A stretch of 64,000 nt of DNA from Labia minor (lineage: Eukaryota > Arthropoda > Insecta > Dermaptera > Spongiphoridae), in NCBI GenBank assembly GCA_963082975.1, contig OY720350.1, positions 36,996,660 to 37,060,659 of the forward strand, in the 5' to 3' direction. Shown here in pieces: positions 53,518-64,000 of the stretch. The notes beneath the pieces were generated by a model that saw only the letters and a list, made by a program, of their open reading frames with translations, was not told where the DNA came from and ran no database searches. The translations under genes and the position numbers were made by a program. Each line of letters starts with the position of its first letter. The stretch's first letter is position 1.

Positions 53518-55040
53518 CTAGCTGCTCCGAGCGCCTTCCAGGCGCTCTTCACACCTAGACGGGGGCTCCGCCCCCTGTACCCCCGAATGATACATAATTT
53601 TTTTTTATAAATTATATTAATTAAAATTTATTTTCTTATTTCTGTTTGTTCTTTATTTTACATATATATGTACAAAACACAAAACAATAACACAGACAGA
53701 AACACAGACATTGCCTTTTATATATATAGATAGATTAAAACCTTCCCTGGGACGCCCACAACAATCCCTGAAAGTTTCACCGTAATCGAACGGGTAGTTT
53801 TTGAGTATTTGACAGACACACAGACAGACACACAGACATTGCCTTTTATATATATAGATTCATCTTAATTTCTTGAGTTATCTATTGTAATTTAAATTCT
53901 TACAGTTTTATTAAATAAATCAATTTTAGTTATAATTTTATATAAGCATTTTTTAATTGAACCTATTCAATCTTGTCATTCCCTAATCAACCTACGCGGT
54001 TTCAATAACCCTTTTAATTATTCTAAATTCAATCCAGAGTGCTACCAATTAATTAAACTTATTTTTAACCCAATTTTTCTTATAAAATTCCTCACCCCTA
54101 ATATCTTATACACGACAATCTATATATAAGATGGTAGGTTTAATCAAATGGACTATAGACAGATTTGTTTGCTAAAAACATCTTATTACATTAGAAAAAT
54201 TTTAAATAATTACAATAAATACAATAATATATTCTTACCTAAAAACAAATTGGTTTTTATAGTCAATTCTTATCTTGTTAATAACTAAATAACTTAAGAG
54301 TATAACTAATGTGGTTTTCAATTTATAAAATCTAATTTAACACACAATTCCGTCTCATTATTGTAATACAAAGTTAGAAATATTAAGTTAATATAATTAA
54401 TATTATTTATTTATTAATACCAATTAATAATATTAATTACTTATAAATAATTCATAATAATAATAAATTGTGATACCAACTTATAGGAATATTAAAATAA
54501 TATAATTATTATTTTACATATATATGAATATAATATAAATATTTTTAATTTTATTTTAAGAATAGATATATAACTAAAAGGCGGTAACTGTGACGTCACA
54601 TATATACATTTAAATTAAAAAAAAACTAATGAAGATGATTTTTTCCAGATATGTGATCAATAAAACTAAATAACTTAAGAGTATATAACTAATGGTTTTC
54701 AATTTATAAAATCTAATTTAACACACAACAATTCCGTCTCATTATTGTATTGTAATACAAAGTTAGAAATATTAAGTTTAAAAAAAATTTAAAATATTTG
54801 AATGTTTAAGTTTATATGTAGCGCCATCTGTCGATAGTTTTGTGACACTACAGACTTTTACCAAAATATTACTAATTAAATTAATTTTGGATAAATTAAT
54901 TTTGGATTTAACTACACTAAAACCTTCCCTGGGACGCCCACAACAATCCCTGAAAGTTTCATCGCAATCGGACGGGTAGTTTTTGAGTATTTGACAGACA
55001 GACAGACAGACACACAGACATTGCCTTTTATATATATAGA
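53518..55040 (-). mobile_element. Helitron H4, with empty site in the sister tRNA copy
   Basis: On the minus strand A|TCTATATATATAAAAGGC at 55040 and hairpin GAGCGCCTGGAAGGCGCTC, GGAGCAG, CTAG|T at 53518. The duplicated tRNA flank at 55334-55425 reads through the insertion point (TTTTTGA|TTTATG) with nothing inserted, which fixes both ends and the A-T target. 1523 bases. The 5'-terminal ~125 bases (CAGACATTGCCTTTTATATA, GGACGCCCACAACAATCCCT) recur inside at 53736-53862, so an earlier Helitron 5' end lies within. No Rep/helicase; the interior is AT-rich with a family-K arm and family-F sequence. Confidence 0.9.
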
Positions 55041-55261
55041 TTTATGTGTTTCCAAACTGAAATTATAGAAATTAACCTTTTTTTCAGATAATTTCAGAAG
55101 GACAAATTTATTTTCTTTTTATAAGAACAATAAATTTTTTTCTCTCTCAATAAAAGAAATATATATATACTAAAACGTTGGAGTATTTTTAAGAATTAAT
55201 TTGGTAAATTTTCTATATTCATCAAAAAATCATGGATAATGATAATTTTAATAAAAAAGAT

Positions 55262-55334
55262 CGCCCGAACAGGGACTTGAACCCTGGACCCTTAGATTAA
55301 AAGTCTAATGCTCTACCGACTGAGCTATCCAGGC
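55262..55334 (-). tRNA. tRNA-Lys(TTT), copy 2
   Basis: Same 73 bases as copy 1, including anticodon TTT and both internal promoter boxes, with a T-run terminator. Leaving out Helitron H4, the copies are 310 bases apart in the same orientation, a simple tandem duplication covering at least 50 bases downstream and 90 upstream of the tRNA. Confidence 0.95.
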
Positions 55335-55424
55335 TCAGATTTATTTTTGATTTATGCCTTTCCACACTGAAATTAAAGAAATTAACCTTTTTTTCATATA
55401 ATTTCAGAAGGACAAACTTAATTT

Positions 55425-56492
55425 CTATAAATATTTATTACACAAATTAATTATTATATTCAAAATATATTTAATAATTTACTCATACTTTAATCATATA
55501 AAACAGTTAATAATTAATTTTAAACATGAAAAGTGATATATATTAAATTACATATAATATTAATTCTATTTAATATGAATAATAATTAACCAACAATATG
55601 CAACAGTCTCGCTACTAGTTACAAATGCATGAAGTTAGGAAAAGTAAAGACAAATTGATTAAATTCTAAATGTAAAAGAATATAAAAAAATAAAACAATT
55701 AAATGATTAAATTTTTATATTTGTTCTTATTTAGAATTTAATATATTATATTTTTTATATATATAAAGTTTGATTATAAAGTTTTTTTTTACTTTTTGTA
55801 CTTCAAGATTAATCGTGATTTTCCACAAATTATATTCATTCATAGTATTGCGTGAAAAATGTTGACTAAAGCAGCAGATTACGTTTTAAAATAAGAATTC
55901 GAAGAAGTGGATGAAAGAAAAAAAAATGAAAACAGCATGAAATTGAGATAATGTATCATGAGTCTCATTTTATTATCGGTCTTAAAAATTTCAACAGAGG
56001 AGGGAAACATTTATCTTGTTAAAATTACTTTACAAAAATTCAAAGAATATTTAATAAAAATTGATTCTTTTTTTATATTCATTTTTTATACGCATAAAAA
56101 ATAGTTAATAGTTTATTTTAAAGATCAAAATTGAAAAATTGCGTTCTCGGTATTGATTCATTCATATTTTTGACAATATAACCTGCTACCAATTACAATA
56201 AAATTAATTAATATGTGAAATAATTCTAAACTTGAATAATTCACATGTTTTTATTATTAAGCAATAAAAATGGAATATGCAGGAATTAAAAATTTAAATT
56301 TCCAAGTTGAATAAATAAAAAAAAAGAATACTTTTTGACGGCAAATTATTATCAATTATCAATTAACTATATTTATGTAAAATAATATAATTATATATAT
56401 TATTATCTCGCACAGTGTTGTAACTAGGGTATGGCAAGTATGGCACATGACAGGAAGAGGAGGGAGTGCGAAAAAACACCTAACAAAATAAG
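55425..56492. other. Non-coding AT-rich stretch
   Basis: No gene seen. 56413-56450 (CAGTGTTGTAACTAGGG) resembles the end of a hAT element. The partner end is not evident. Confidence 0.35.
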
Positions 56493-56636
56493 CGGGAGTG
56501 TCCTCCCCTAGACTTTCCCGCATATAAATAGGTAAGTATAAAGAGTTGTGAATGAATATTTAGAATGTGTAAACTTTGTATTGATAAAGAGCCAGTTCGT
56601 ATTAGTTTATTGGTGTCAAATTTGATATTTGGTAAC

Positions 56637-56673
<37 letters not shown>

Positions 56674-57514
56674 AAAGTGCTACTTCCGGTTAACTGATAT
56701 TTTAAATGTAAAAAAAACAGATATGGATATAATATAAATATTTTTAATTTTATTTTATTTATAATATATAAGGGCTGGCTGTGACGTCATGAAGTGCTGG
56801 GTGACGTCATATAATTTTAAATTAAGAAAAAACTAATGAAGATGATTTTTCTCGAGGATAAAACCAATACAAAGTGCATAACACGTGGAGATATGTCCTC
56901 ACGTGAAATTTGATATGAAAATAACCCTTCACTTCCTCTCTTCGATCGGCAATACTAGCACTTCCGGTTTCCGGATTTGCACCAAAAGTTGATCAATTCA
57001 TCCAACTGATGTATTAAGTAAATATACCAAATTTCATCAAAATCCGTTGAGCCGTTCAGGCTGTACACATCTATACGGACGGACGGACAGACATCATGCT
57101 AAAAATACTTTTTTCTGTTAAGAAAATGCATGATTCGTGGAGATATGTACCTAAAAATATCCATAGGGGAAATTTGGTGTGAAAACAATACCTCCCTTAC
57201 TATCGTCGGTCGGTAAAAAAGAAACGCTACTTGTATAGGTAAAATGTCACTTCCGGTAGTCAGATCATGATGAAATTTGGTATCTCAATTTTTTTCATAT
57301 TTTTAAATCTATATACAAAATATGAAGGAAATATCTCGAAGCAAACTGGTACTTTACTTGAAAGGTAAACGCAACCAGTGTAGGTAAAGTACCACTTCCG
57401 GTTAACCGATTTTGACGAAATTTTGATAGAAATCTAGAAACTGTCAATAATATCGGTGTACCAAATTTCGAAGTCCTAGCTTGATTAGTTTTTGAGTAAA
57501 TTTGCTTACAGACA

Positions 57515-57545
<31 letters not shown>

Positions 57546-57696
57546 CATACATACATACACACACACAGACATAATTCGAAAAATGGTATTTTCCGACTCA
57601 GGGAGGTCTAAAACGTCAAGATCTATCGAAATCTCGAAGTCGAAATTTTTGACGATTCCAATACTTCCCTTATACGAAGTATGCGGGAAAGTAAAA
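56493..57696 (+). mobile_element. Family C copy interrupted by family A
   Basis: The 5' part (GCGGGAGTGTCCTCCCCTAG) is at 56493-56700 and the 3' part at 57221-57696, ending GTATGCGGGAAAGTA. A (CATA)n run is at 57517-57559 and a (TA)n run at 56640-56669. The sequence between is family-A copy 6. Confidence 0.7.
56703..57220 (-). mobile_element. Family A, copy 6 (minus), 3' end lost
   Basis: Starts in AAACAGATATGGATA, so the hairpin and one subterminal motif are missing. Ends intact at CTATCGTCGGTCGGTAAAAA. Confidence 0.7.
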
Positions 57697-57697
57697 A

Positions 57698-57798
57698 TCT
57701 ATATATATAAAAAAAGGTTTTTGTCTGCACATTGCTCAGAATTTAAAAATTTTTGCATATCTTCGCGTTTCATGACCTCTAGAATCCAAAAGTGACAC

Positions 57799-57829
<31 letters not shown>

Positions 57830-58060
57830 GGTCTGTCTGTCTGTCGGTCTGTCTGTCTGTCGGTCTGTCTGTCTGTCGGTCTGTCTGTCTGTCGGTCTGT
57901 CTGTCTGTCGGTCTGTCTGTCTGTCGGTCTGTCTGTCTGTCGGTCTGTCTGTCCGGAAAATTACTATTTTATAGACTCAGAATTGGCTGAACCGATTTCT
58001 TTGAAATTACATCACAATATTCTTATATACCCCTAGAGTAACATAGGCTATAAATTTTAT
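57698..58060 (+). mobile_element. Helitron-like 5' end with family-E core
   Basis: TCTATATATATAAAAAAAGG after an A resembles the 5' ends of H1/H2/H4. Then come a 16-bp minisatellite and AATTGGCTGAACCGATTTCT, as inside family D. No matching hairpin-CTAG 3' end found, so the right limit is arbitrary. Confidence 0.4.
57800..57953 (+). repeat. 16-bp minisatellite
   Basis: A GTCT array regularly broken by GTCG, giving a higher-order unit of four tetramers (GTCTGTCTGTCTGTCG), about eight to nine units. The (SVCLSVGL)n translation is meaningless. Confidence 0.9.
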
Positions 58061-59118
58061 TTATATGTCAACAATAACCGCAGAAATTAATTTTTTAAAG
58101 TTTATATAATTCTCCGTGTTGTTCATTCAAGAGCAGCTCGCGGCTCACTGCCGGCCTAGCGGAATCATTTCAAACAATGAATTATCATAGCTATTCCCAA
58201 TCAAAGAATTATTATAATATTTCCCTTTTTATTTTAAATTCTAATATACAAATATCAATTCAATTAAATAATTTATTCTAAAAGTTCTCAATTTAATTAA
58301 AATATTTATTAGATCATATTTTTATCTTAAATTATTTTTTATTTAATTGAATATTTCTTCTTTTCTATAATATATATATAATAATATATAAATTTTATCA
58401 TTGAATAATAAAAAAAAATATTATTTAACCTGAATTAAAATGACTGAATTATATTATCTTTGTTTTTTATTTTAATTTAATTACTCTATTATTAATTACT
58501 AAATATATATATATATTATATAAAAATTAAAATATGATGATATAAAGTTGTTTTAAATTTTTGACATTTTTAAATTGGGTATATTTTTTAAATTTATTAA
58601 AATGTCTTTTTTATTTATTATGTTTAAGATTCATTTTTATTATGTGATATTAATAAAAAATAACGATGCTCTGTGCAAGTCGAATCATGTTGCACATAAT
58701 TAAATAACAATTGCCAAACAAAGAATATAATATTTTTTTAAATTCTTATATTTAAATATCATTTCAATTAAATAATTTATTCTAAAAGGTCTCATTTTAA
58801 TTAATTTAATAAAATATTTAAATCACCATTCAATTTTTTATTAATAGGCTTCTTTTTTTATTTTTAATTTTTAATAAATTCTCTTTTTTTGATATGATAT
58901 TAATAAAAAATAATATTAAATTGTATATAAATATAAAAATTAGAATATTTGAATTTTTTTAAATTTTAACACATGTAATCAATCATATGCATTAAGAATT
59001 GAAAATTTTTAAAATCAACTTGCTATTAAATTCAGAAAAAAAATACTGATATATAGAATATATAGACTATTCGAATATAATTTAAAACTCTCTTTCTCTC
59101 CTTCTATTTTAAATTAAA
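58061..59118. other. Non-coding AT-rich stretch
   Basis: A short GC-rich block at 58125-58165 (GCAGCTCGCGGCTCACTGCC), otherwise very AT-rich. 59085-59117 resembles the H2 sequence at 47300-47340 (CTCTCTTTCTCTCCTTCTAT), so a decayed H-type Helitron probably begins near here. Confidence 0.4.
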
Positions 59119-59770
59119 ATAAGTTGACCTGTGGCCAGGTCCGAACCGACCGACGGTTTGAAATAAATTAATTTCAAGCTACAGAAACAATTTCAAATAA
59201 TTTTCATATATTTATTAATGTAATAAAAAACAGATATGGATACTTAAATAATAAATATAAACATTTTTAATTTTATTTTATTTATAATATATATGCAAGA
59301 CCAGGGTGTGACGTCATGAATGGTTGGATGACGTCATATAATTTTAAATCAAGAAAAAACTAATAAATATGATTTTTCTCGAGGATAAAACCAATACAAA
59401 GTGCATGATTCGTGGTGATATATAAAAAAATCTCCTTTGGTGTGAAAATAACCCTTTCCTTCCTATCGTCGATCGCTAATACTACCACTTCCGGTTTCCG
59501 GAATTGCACCAAAAGTTGATCAATTCATCCCACTGATGCATTAAGTAAATATACCAAATTTCATCAAAATCGGTTGAGCCGTTCAGGCTGTACACATCTA
59601 TACGGACGGACAGACGGACAGACGGACGGACGGACAGACGGACAGACATCATGCTAAAAATACTTTTTTCTGTTTAGAAAATGCATGATTCGTGGAGATA
59701 TGTAAAAATCTCCACATGTGAAATTTGGTGTGAAAACAATACCTCCCTTACTATCGTCGGTCGGTAAAAA
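59119..59770 (-). mobile_element. Family A, copy 7 (minus)
   Basis: Complete, with the longest GGACGGACAGACGGAC microsatellite of the set. It carries the same internal deletion (TCCTTTGGTGTGAAAATAAC) as copy 5. Right after it, GGTAAATGAATTGGGCTGGA matches Helitron H2 at 47360, so this copy interrupts a Helitron relic. Confidence 0.75.
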
Positions 59771-60367
59771 CGGAGTTTTAAGAAATTTAGATGCCATATG
59801 CAACATGGGTGGGTAAATGAATTGGGCTGGAAGAGGAGGCAATTTATAATTTTCTTCTAATTCAGATTTAGGACAAATCGTACAACATTATATCAAATCT
59901 CGCTAAGAACATTCAATATTTTTGTACACAAATTATTCAGAGTATTGGCTAAGCGTATCACTCACAATCAGTTTAAATTGAAATTTATATAAATTAACAA
60001 AGTGAAAATTTTTATTTGTTTAAATTTTATTATAATGAATCAAAAAAAATTAAATATATAGATCACATGATTAAAAGAAGCAAAAAACTTGAGAGAAAAT
60101 AACTGTTGGATGGAGGTCGGACATGACAGAAACTGTAAGCGAAATCTTCATATTACGACGAATAATTTTCAAATCCCCTAGCACCACAGAATTAGATAAG
60201 TTTCTTTTAAGGGAGGAAATTAACTAAAATCTAGAAAAATTAATAAATGAACTTAATAATAAAAAAAACAAATAAATCAATTAATTTAAATTAATACTAT
60301 TAATGAATGTATATATTGGTCATTTATCTATAGTTTTATACCGTTAATTTTTATAAATTGTCTCAAG
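59771..60367. other. Decayed Helitron/LINE sequence and AT-rich DNA
   Basis: 59800-59850 matches H2 (AAATGAATTGGGCTGGAAGA). 60100-60200 keeps LINE-tail-like words. No open gene. Confidence 0.35.
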
Positions 60368-61029
60368 CAGGGCCGCGACGTGGGTGCAAAGCGCCCGTGT
60401 GCAAATTTTTAAAAAGCGCCCCCTCTATCAATAGAACAATAAAATCAAATAAAACATTTAATTTTGAAAACTGTGTTTATGAATACAGAGGAATTTATCT
60501 ACATAATAATAGGAAATAACAAAATAATTAACTCATTAACAATAGAAACAAGGTTAAATTTCTAGAACAATAAACATAAAAAAAATTCAAAAATGAAAAC
60601 ATAATACAATATGAAATTCCATCACAAAACTATACTATTCGGATTCTTCGAGCCTTTGAAGCTACAAAACCTTTAATAATATCATATATTTCTAAGTTAT
60701 CCATGATTTCATTTTCTATTGCTATCATAGAAAGATCTGTTAAGCGCTCCTGCGATAATGTCGAACGCAAATTCGTTTTTATAATTTTTAACTTAGAGAA
60801 GCTTCGTTCACCCGAAGCTACAGTTACGGGCAAGGTTAGAAAGATACGCAGTAAAACAAACAAATTTGGAAAATATATTTAAACGTGTCGTAGGATTCAC
60901 GTACACAATTATATTGATTCATTTTTAAAACACTTAAAATAAAATAAAAAAGAATGGTCAGTTTGGCGCCCCCTACACCAGGCGCCCGTGGGCAGCGCCC
61001 ACCTTGCACACGTGCACGCCGCGGCCCTG
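60368..61029 (-). mobile_element. hAT element, internally deleted, with hATC remnant
   Basis: Ends CAGGGCCGCGACGTGG and GCCGCGGCCCTG, perfect 8-bp target duplication GTCTCAAG (60360-60367, 61030-61037). 662 bases. It holds the C-terminal dimerisation part of a transposase on the minus strand; zinc finger and catalytic parts are deleted. Confidence 0.85.
60630..60863 (-). pseudogene. hAT transposase C-terminal dimerisation domain (ZMYM1-like)
   Basis: Seventy-seven codons with LTLPVTVASGERSFSKLKII, NLRSTLSQERLTDLSMIAIE and NEIMDN, the hATC signature seen in ZMYM1-like domesticated and transposon proteins. The RNase-H-like catalytic core is absent. A relic, though the reading frame is clean. 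Confidence 0.8.
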
Positions 61030-61190
61030 GTCTCAAGTCTCTATTTTTGCATTTTCTCAAGTTTCATTATAATTAAAAATATTCAATAATAATCTAGCAA
61101 TGAAAATAAAATACCAAAATGTAATGATCAAGAAATATTATACTCTATTTCACTATTATAACATATACAATACTTAAGAACCATAGGCGG
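61030..61190. other. AT-rich spacer
   Basis: Target duplication of the hAT element, then AT-rich DNA. Nothing else seen. Confidence 0.3.
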
Positions 61191-62165
61191 AGGAAATATT
61201 AGGAGATATCATTGCGGGTTCAGGCCAAATCGACCAACATTAATTAAGATATTTTCATTATGACAGATATTAGGAAAAAAACCGCGAATTCAATATTTCT
61301 ATTCACTAATTATTTGTAGACATTAGTAAAACATACGCATGACTCAATAGATCCGGATAAACTTTTTCAAATTTTCAATCTTCAAATTTGTCTTGAAGGT
61401 AGTAAAGAAAGAATAAGATGCGGAAATCAATTGTAAAATATTAGGTTACCCAGACGACTTAAATATAATAGGAGATTCGGCAATTGCAATTACAGATAAT
61501 TTAATGGAGGTTTGAAATTAATAGTGATAAGAAAAAATATTTAGTAACAAAGAGGAAGAGTATTAACATACAAAATCTTAAGATACAAAATGTAGAATTT
61601 GAATATGTAGAAAAATTGAATGTAAACACGAAGGATAATAATATTTGAGAAGAATTTAAATCGGGGTTGCAATCGGGAAACGCCTGTTATCTGCAATAAA
61701 GAGGCTTATCTCTTGAAAATTATTATCAAAGGGAATATATAAAAAGATTATTTTGCCTGTTGCATTATATGGGTGGCAGGCATGGTCTATGACCCTTGGA
61801 GATGAGAGTAGATTCAGAGTATTTGAGAATAGGATTCTTCCCTGCATTTATTGGCCAAAGAAAGATGAGGTCACCGGGTATGGGGGAGACTACATAACAA
61901 GAAATTGCATGGCCTCTCTGCATCTTCAGAAATAGTTAGGGTTATAAAAGGGAAAAAGCTGCGATAGGCAGGGCACGTGGCTAGAATGGGAGAGGAAAAA
62001 GATATTGGTGGGAAGACCGATTGGAAAACGTCCGCTTGGAAAAAAACGCGTAGGAAGGGACGTAAGAGAGATGGAACAAGGGCTCAGGATAGGGACACTT
62101 GGAGAAATGTGGTTGTTGCCGCTAAGAACTTTCGAGTATCTTTGAGCCACATAGGTAGATAGATA
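61191..62165 (+). pseudogene. Longest relic of the second LINE family
   Basis: Plus-strand frames give CGFRPNRPT (RT region near 61215), KDNNI and EEFKSGLQSGNACY (61640), LPVALYGWQAWSMTLGDESR (61750), GEEKDIGGKTDWKTSAW-type tail residues in a shifted frame, DTWRNVVVAAKNF and a GATA tail at 62155. Many stops and frameshifts. RT and C-terminal order are kept, so this copy best shows the family. Confidence 0.7.
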
Positions 62166-62396
62166 TAACATATACAATAATAATATATATAATTAATATA
62201 GTGATTAAATTAAAATATATTTTTTATATAAGAACACAAAAAGAAATGAATGTTTTATGTAATATACTGATTGAAACAAAATGGATGAAAACCTTTTACT
62301 ACTTTCAACCACCAAATACTATGTACCACTCGGGGGTACAGGGGGCGGAGCCCCCGTCTAGGTGTGAAGAGCGCCGAAGGCGCTCTGAGCAGCTAG
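62166..62396 (+). mobile_element. Helitron 3' end (H3)
   Basis: Matches the last ~230 bases of H1/H2, including ACTGATTGAAACAAAATGGA, then GGGGGCGGAGCCCCCGTC, hairpin GAGCGCCGAAGGCGCTC, TGAGCAG and CTAG|T at 62396. The LINE relic lies directly upstream, as in H1, so the whole 59.1-62.4 kb block may be one large, decayed copy. Its 5' TC end was not found. Confidence 0.75.
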
Positions 62397-62730
62397 TATT
62401 TATATAAATATGAGTATTAAAAAAACTACGTTAGCAAAAAAAATTCCTCATTCCGAGAAATAGAAAAATGCAATCTTGTTCACAAAAAAAAATCATACTT
62501 ATCGCTAGAGAGGGGTACAAGAGGTGTTTGCCATGGGCCATTTATTGTAGTACTACCTCTGCATAAAAGTAAATAAAATTCAAATTGAAATCATATGTAG
62601 ATTATATTTTTAAACCTCCGCCAATGAGATTATTTCTCAATATAAATAAAAACAAAAATTATAAAAAAAGTCTTATAATTTCTTTTTTATTATATATTTA
62701 AGAAGAAATAAGAAAATCTAGTTTCTGAAC
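62397..62730. other. Upstream region of the unknown gene
   Basis: AT-rich. No clear TATA/Inr or repeat that I can defend. GCCATGGGCC at 62530 is a short palindrome. Confidence 0.3.
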
Positions 62731-63984
62731 ATGACTGAAAACAATCGAGTGTCTTTTGGAAGTGATATCTACTCGGCATGGAATATACAACCGAAACACA
62801 CCTCCTTTGACGCAACTGGGGTATACATTTTCTTTCTATCTAATAAATTGCTTTATTCAATTTTTTATTTTTTATTTTACACTATAAAGCATCTAGATAC
62901 ATTTAGCGCTTTTATATCAAGTTTTCATTATACCTGAAGGATTGGGAGAAGGCGAGAAGGGGAGGGGAGAAGGATTTTTTTCAATAGTTGAATAATAGTC
63001 ATGATAATGACAAATTTAAGTTCTATTGCATACACTAAAAAAATTCAAATCATGCTATTCTAATATTATCAGCAATTTTCTACATTGTAAGTAAAAATAA
63101 ATTCACTCTGGTGGTTCGGAGTGATTTCCGATGTTTATTCGTTCATTAGCTTTAAAATTTATTTTATATGTAAATCTGAGGTGAATTTGAAAATGTAGAA
63201 AAATGTAAATACTTAAATTCTGTAATCACGAAGGATAATAATATTCGAGAAGAATTTAAATCGAGATTGCAATCGGGTAACACCTGTTATCATGCAGTAA
63301 AGGGGCATTTCTCTTCAAAATTATTATCAAAAGGGATCAAAATTATAGGATTCTTCTCAGCATTTATGGGTCAAATAAAGATGAGATCACCGGTGAGAGA
63401 CTGTATAACGAGGAATTACATGACCTCTATGCATCTCCAGATATATGATTATAAAATCTAGAATGCTTCAATGAGCAGGGCACATGGGACAGAAAAGAAT
63501 GGCAAAAATTATATTGGTGGGGAGACCGATTGGGAAATGTGCTCTTGGAAGACCAAGGACGCGGTGGGTGGACAGTGTAGGAAGGAACGAGAGAGAGAGA
63601 GATGGGAGAGGGTAGGGGTTGGATGGTTGTGACTCAGGATAGGGTCACTTGGAGAAATGTGGTTGCTGCGGTACTAAAATAATTAGATTAATTAATTAAT
63701 TAATTTTTTTATATATAAATACATTTATATAATACACCCAACTACTACTACTAAAGGAATTTCAATAATTAATAGGTTATTTCATTTAAAATTTATAATC
63801 TATTTTCCAACCATATAAATTCAATTTATTATAAAATTTAATTTGATAATTAATTTCAAAAGAACTATTATTATTAATTTTATTTTAGGGTTTAGTTTAT
63901 AGTGGTGATAACGAAACCCCACCAAGTGAAGTTTCCTATAAAAATTTAGAAAAATATGTAAAAGGCAGGCAAAAAAATATAACA
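62731..63984 (+). CDS. Unrecognised gene, first two coding exons
   Basis: Exon 1, 62731-62820: ATG then 30 codons, MTENNRVSFGSDIYSAWNIQ ... SFDATG, ending GGG|GTATAC. Exon 2, 63889-63984: TATTTTAG|GGTTTA, 32 codons reading GLVYSGDNETPPSEVSYKNL ... GRQKNIT, ending ACA|GTAAGT. Both junctions are phase 0, and 63985-63990 is a perfect donor. The 62-residue start is polar with no signal peptide or membrane segment, as in the cytosolic N-terminus of a larger protein. I do not recognise the family. A LINE relic (63190-63675) sits in intron 1. The gene continues past the window. Confidence 0.55.
63190..63675 (+). pseudogene. LINE relic in intron 1 of the unknown gene
   Basis: KDNNIREEFKSRLQSGNTCY (63240), then after an internal deletion GRPIGKCALGRPRTRWVDSV (63520), VRKER-type residues and TWRNVVAAV, broken by stops. 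Same family as 61191-62165. It lacks the GATA tail. Confidence 0.65.
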
Positions 63985-64000
63985 GTAAGTAAATATATTA

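Noticed and set aside
57792..57974. Open frame encoding an (SVCLSVGL)n protein, or a CRISPR-like array
   Set aside because: It is a continuous 16-bp minisatellite with no spacers. The frame exists only because the repeat has no stops.
1..64000. Bacterial symbiont or laterally transferred gene
   Set aside because: No operon-like ORF set, no prokaryotic protein family and uniform AT-rich insect-like composition.

Overview
The window is a very AT-rich piece of an insect-like (at least arthropod) nuclear genome. The reasons are spliced coding exons with GT-AG borders, an arthropod-type tRNA-Lys(UUU) pair, and a dense mix of non-LTR retrotransposons, mariner/Tc1, hAT, Helitron and Helentron/HINE-like elements. 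I cannot name the species. There is no bacterial-type operon, CRISPR array or viral gene.

Host genes. (1) Minus strand, 11321 down to 2761: nine phase-compatible exons of a divergent HCN/CNG-like cyclic-nucleotide-gated ion channel. They cover the N-terminus, S1-S6, C-linker and most of the CNBD. The C-terminal exon was not found and probably lies beyond the left edge. (2) 53429-53501 and 55262-55334, minus: two identical tRNA-Lys(TTT) genes in a tandem duplication. (3) 62731-63984, plus: the first two coding exons of an unrecognised gene that runs off the right edge. All other coding-like sequence belongs to transposons.

Layout. 1-11.4 kb: channel gene, with introns full of repeats (a long-TIR element, mariner, LINE tails, an inverted pair of family-A elements). 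11.4-23.4 kb: mostly non-coding AT-rich sequence with a TIR element at 13.9-14.6 kb, families A-C, a perfect 160-bp inverted repeat at 18.9/19.7 kb and a direct repeat at 20.1/21.4 kb. 23.4-25.4 kb: Helitron H1. 27.5-31.4 kb: a long, nearly intact RTE-like LINE with a 14-bp target-site duplication. 31.7-44.6 kb: families A, B and G, three mariner/Tc1 derivatives and an LTR/PBS remnant. 45.0-46.0 kb: a palindrome with 376-bp arms. 47.0-48.1 kb: Helitron H2, with a hAT MITE just beyond it. 51.6-52.5 kb: inverted hAT arms. 53.4-55.4 kb: the tRNA-Lys pair split by Helitron H4, whose empty site survives in the other tRNA copy. 56.5-62.4 kb: nested C/A repeats, a 16-bp minisatellite, a hAT with ZMYM1/hATC remnant, LINE fragments and a third Helitron 3' end. 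62.7-64 kb: start of the unknown gene.

The most informative signals are: the Helitrons with recognisable ends, which carry a LINE fragment plus a hAT MITE and have recoverable insertion order; three unrelated repeat families that share one Helentron/HINE/DINE-1-like architecture; and a cyclic-nucleotide-gated channel whose selectivity-filter and S4 regions depart from the canonical pattern.
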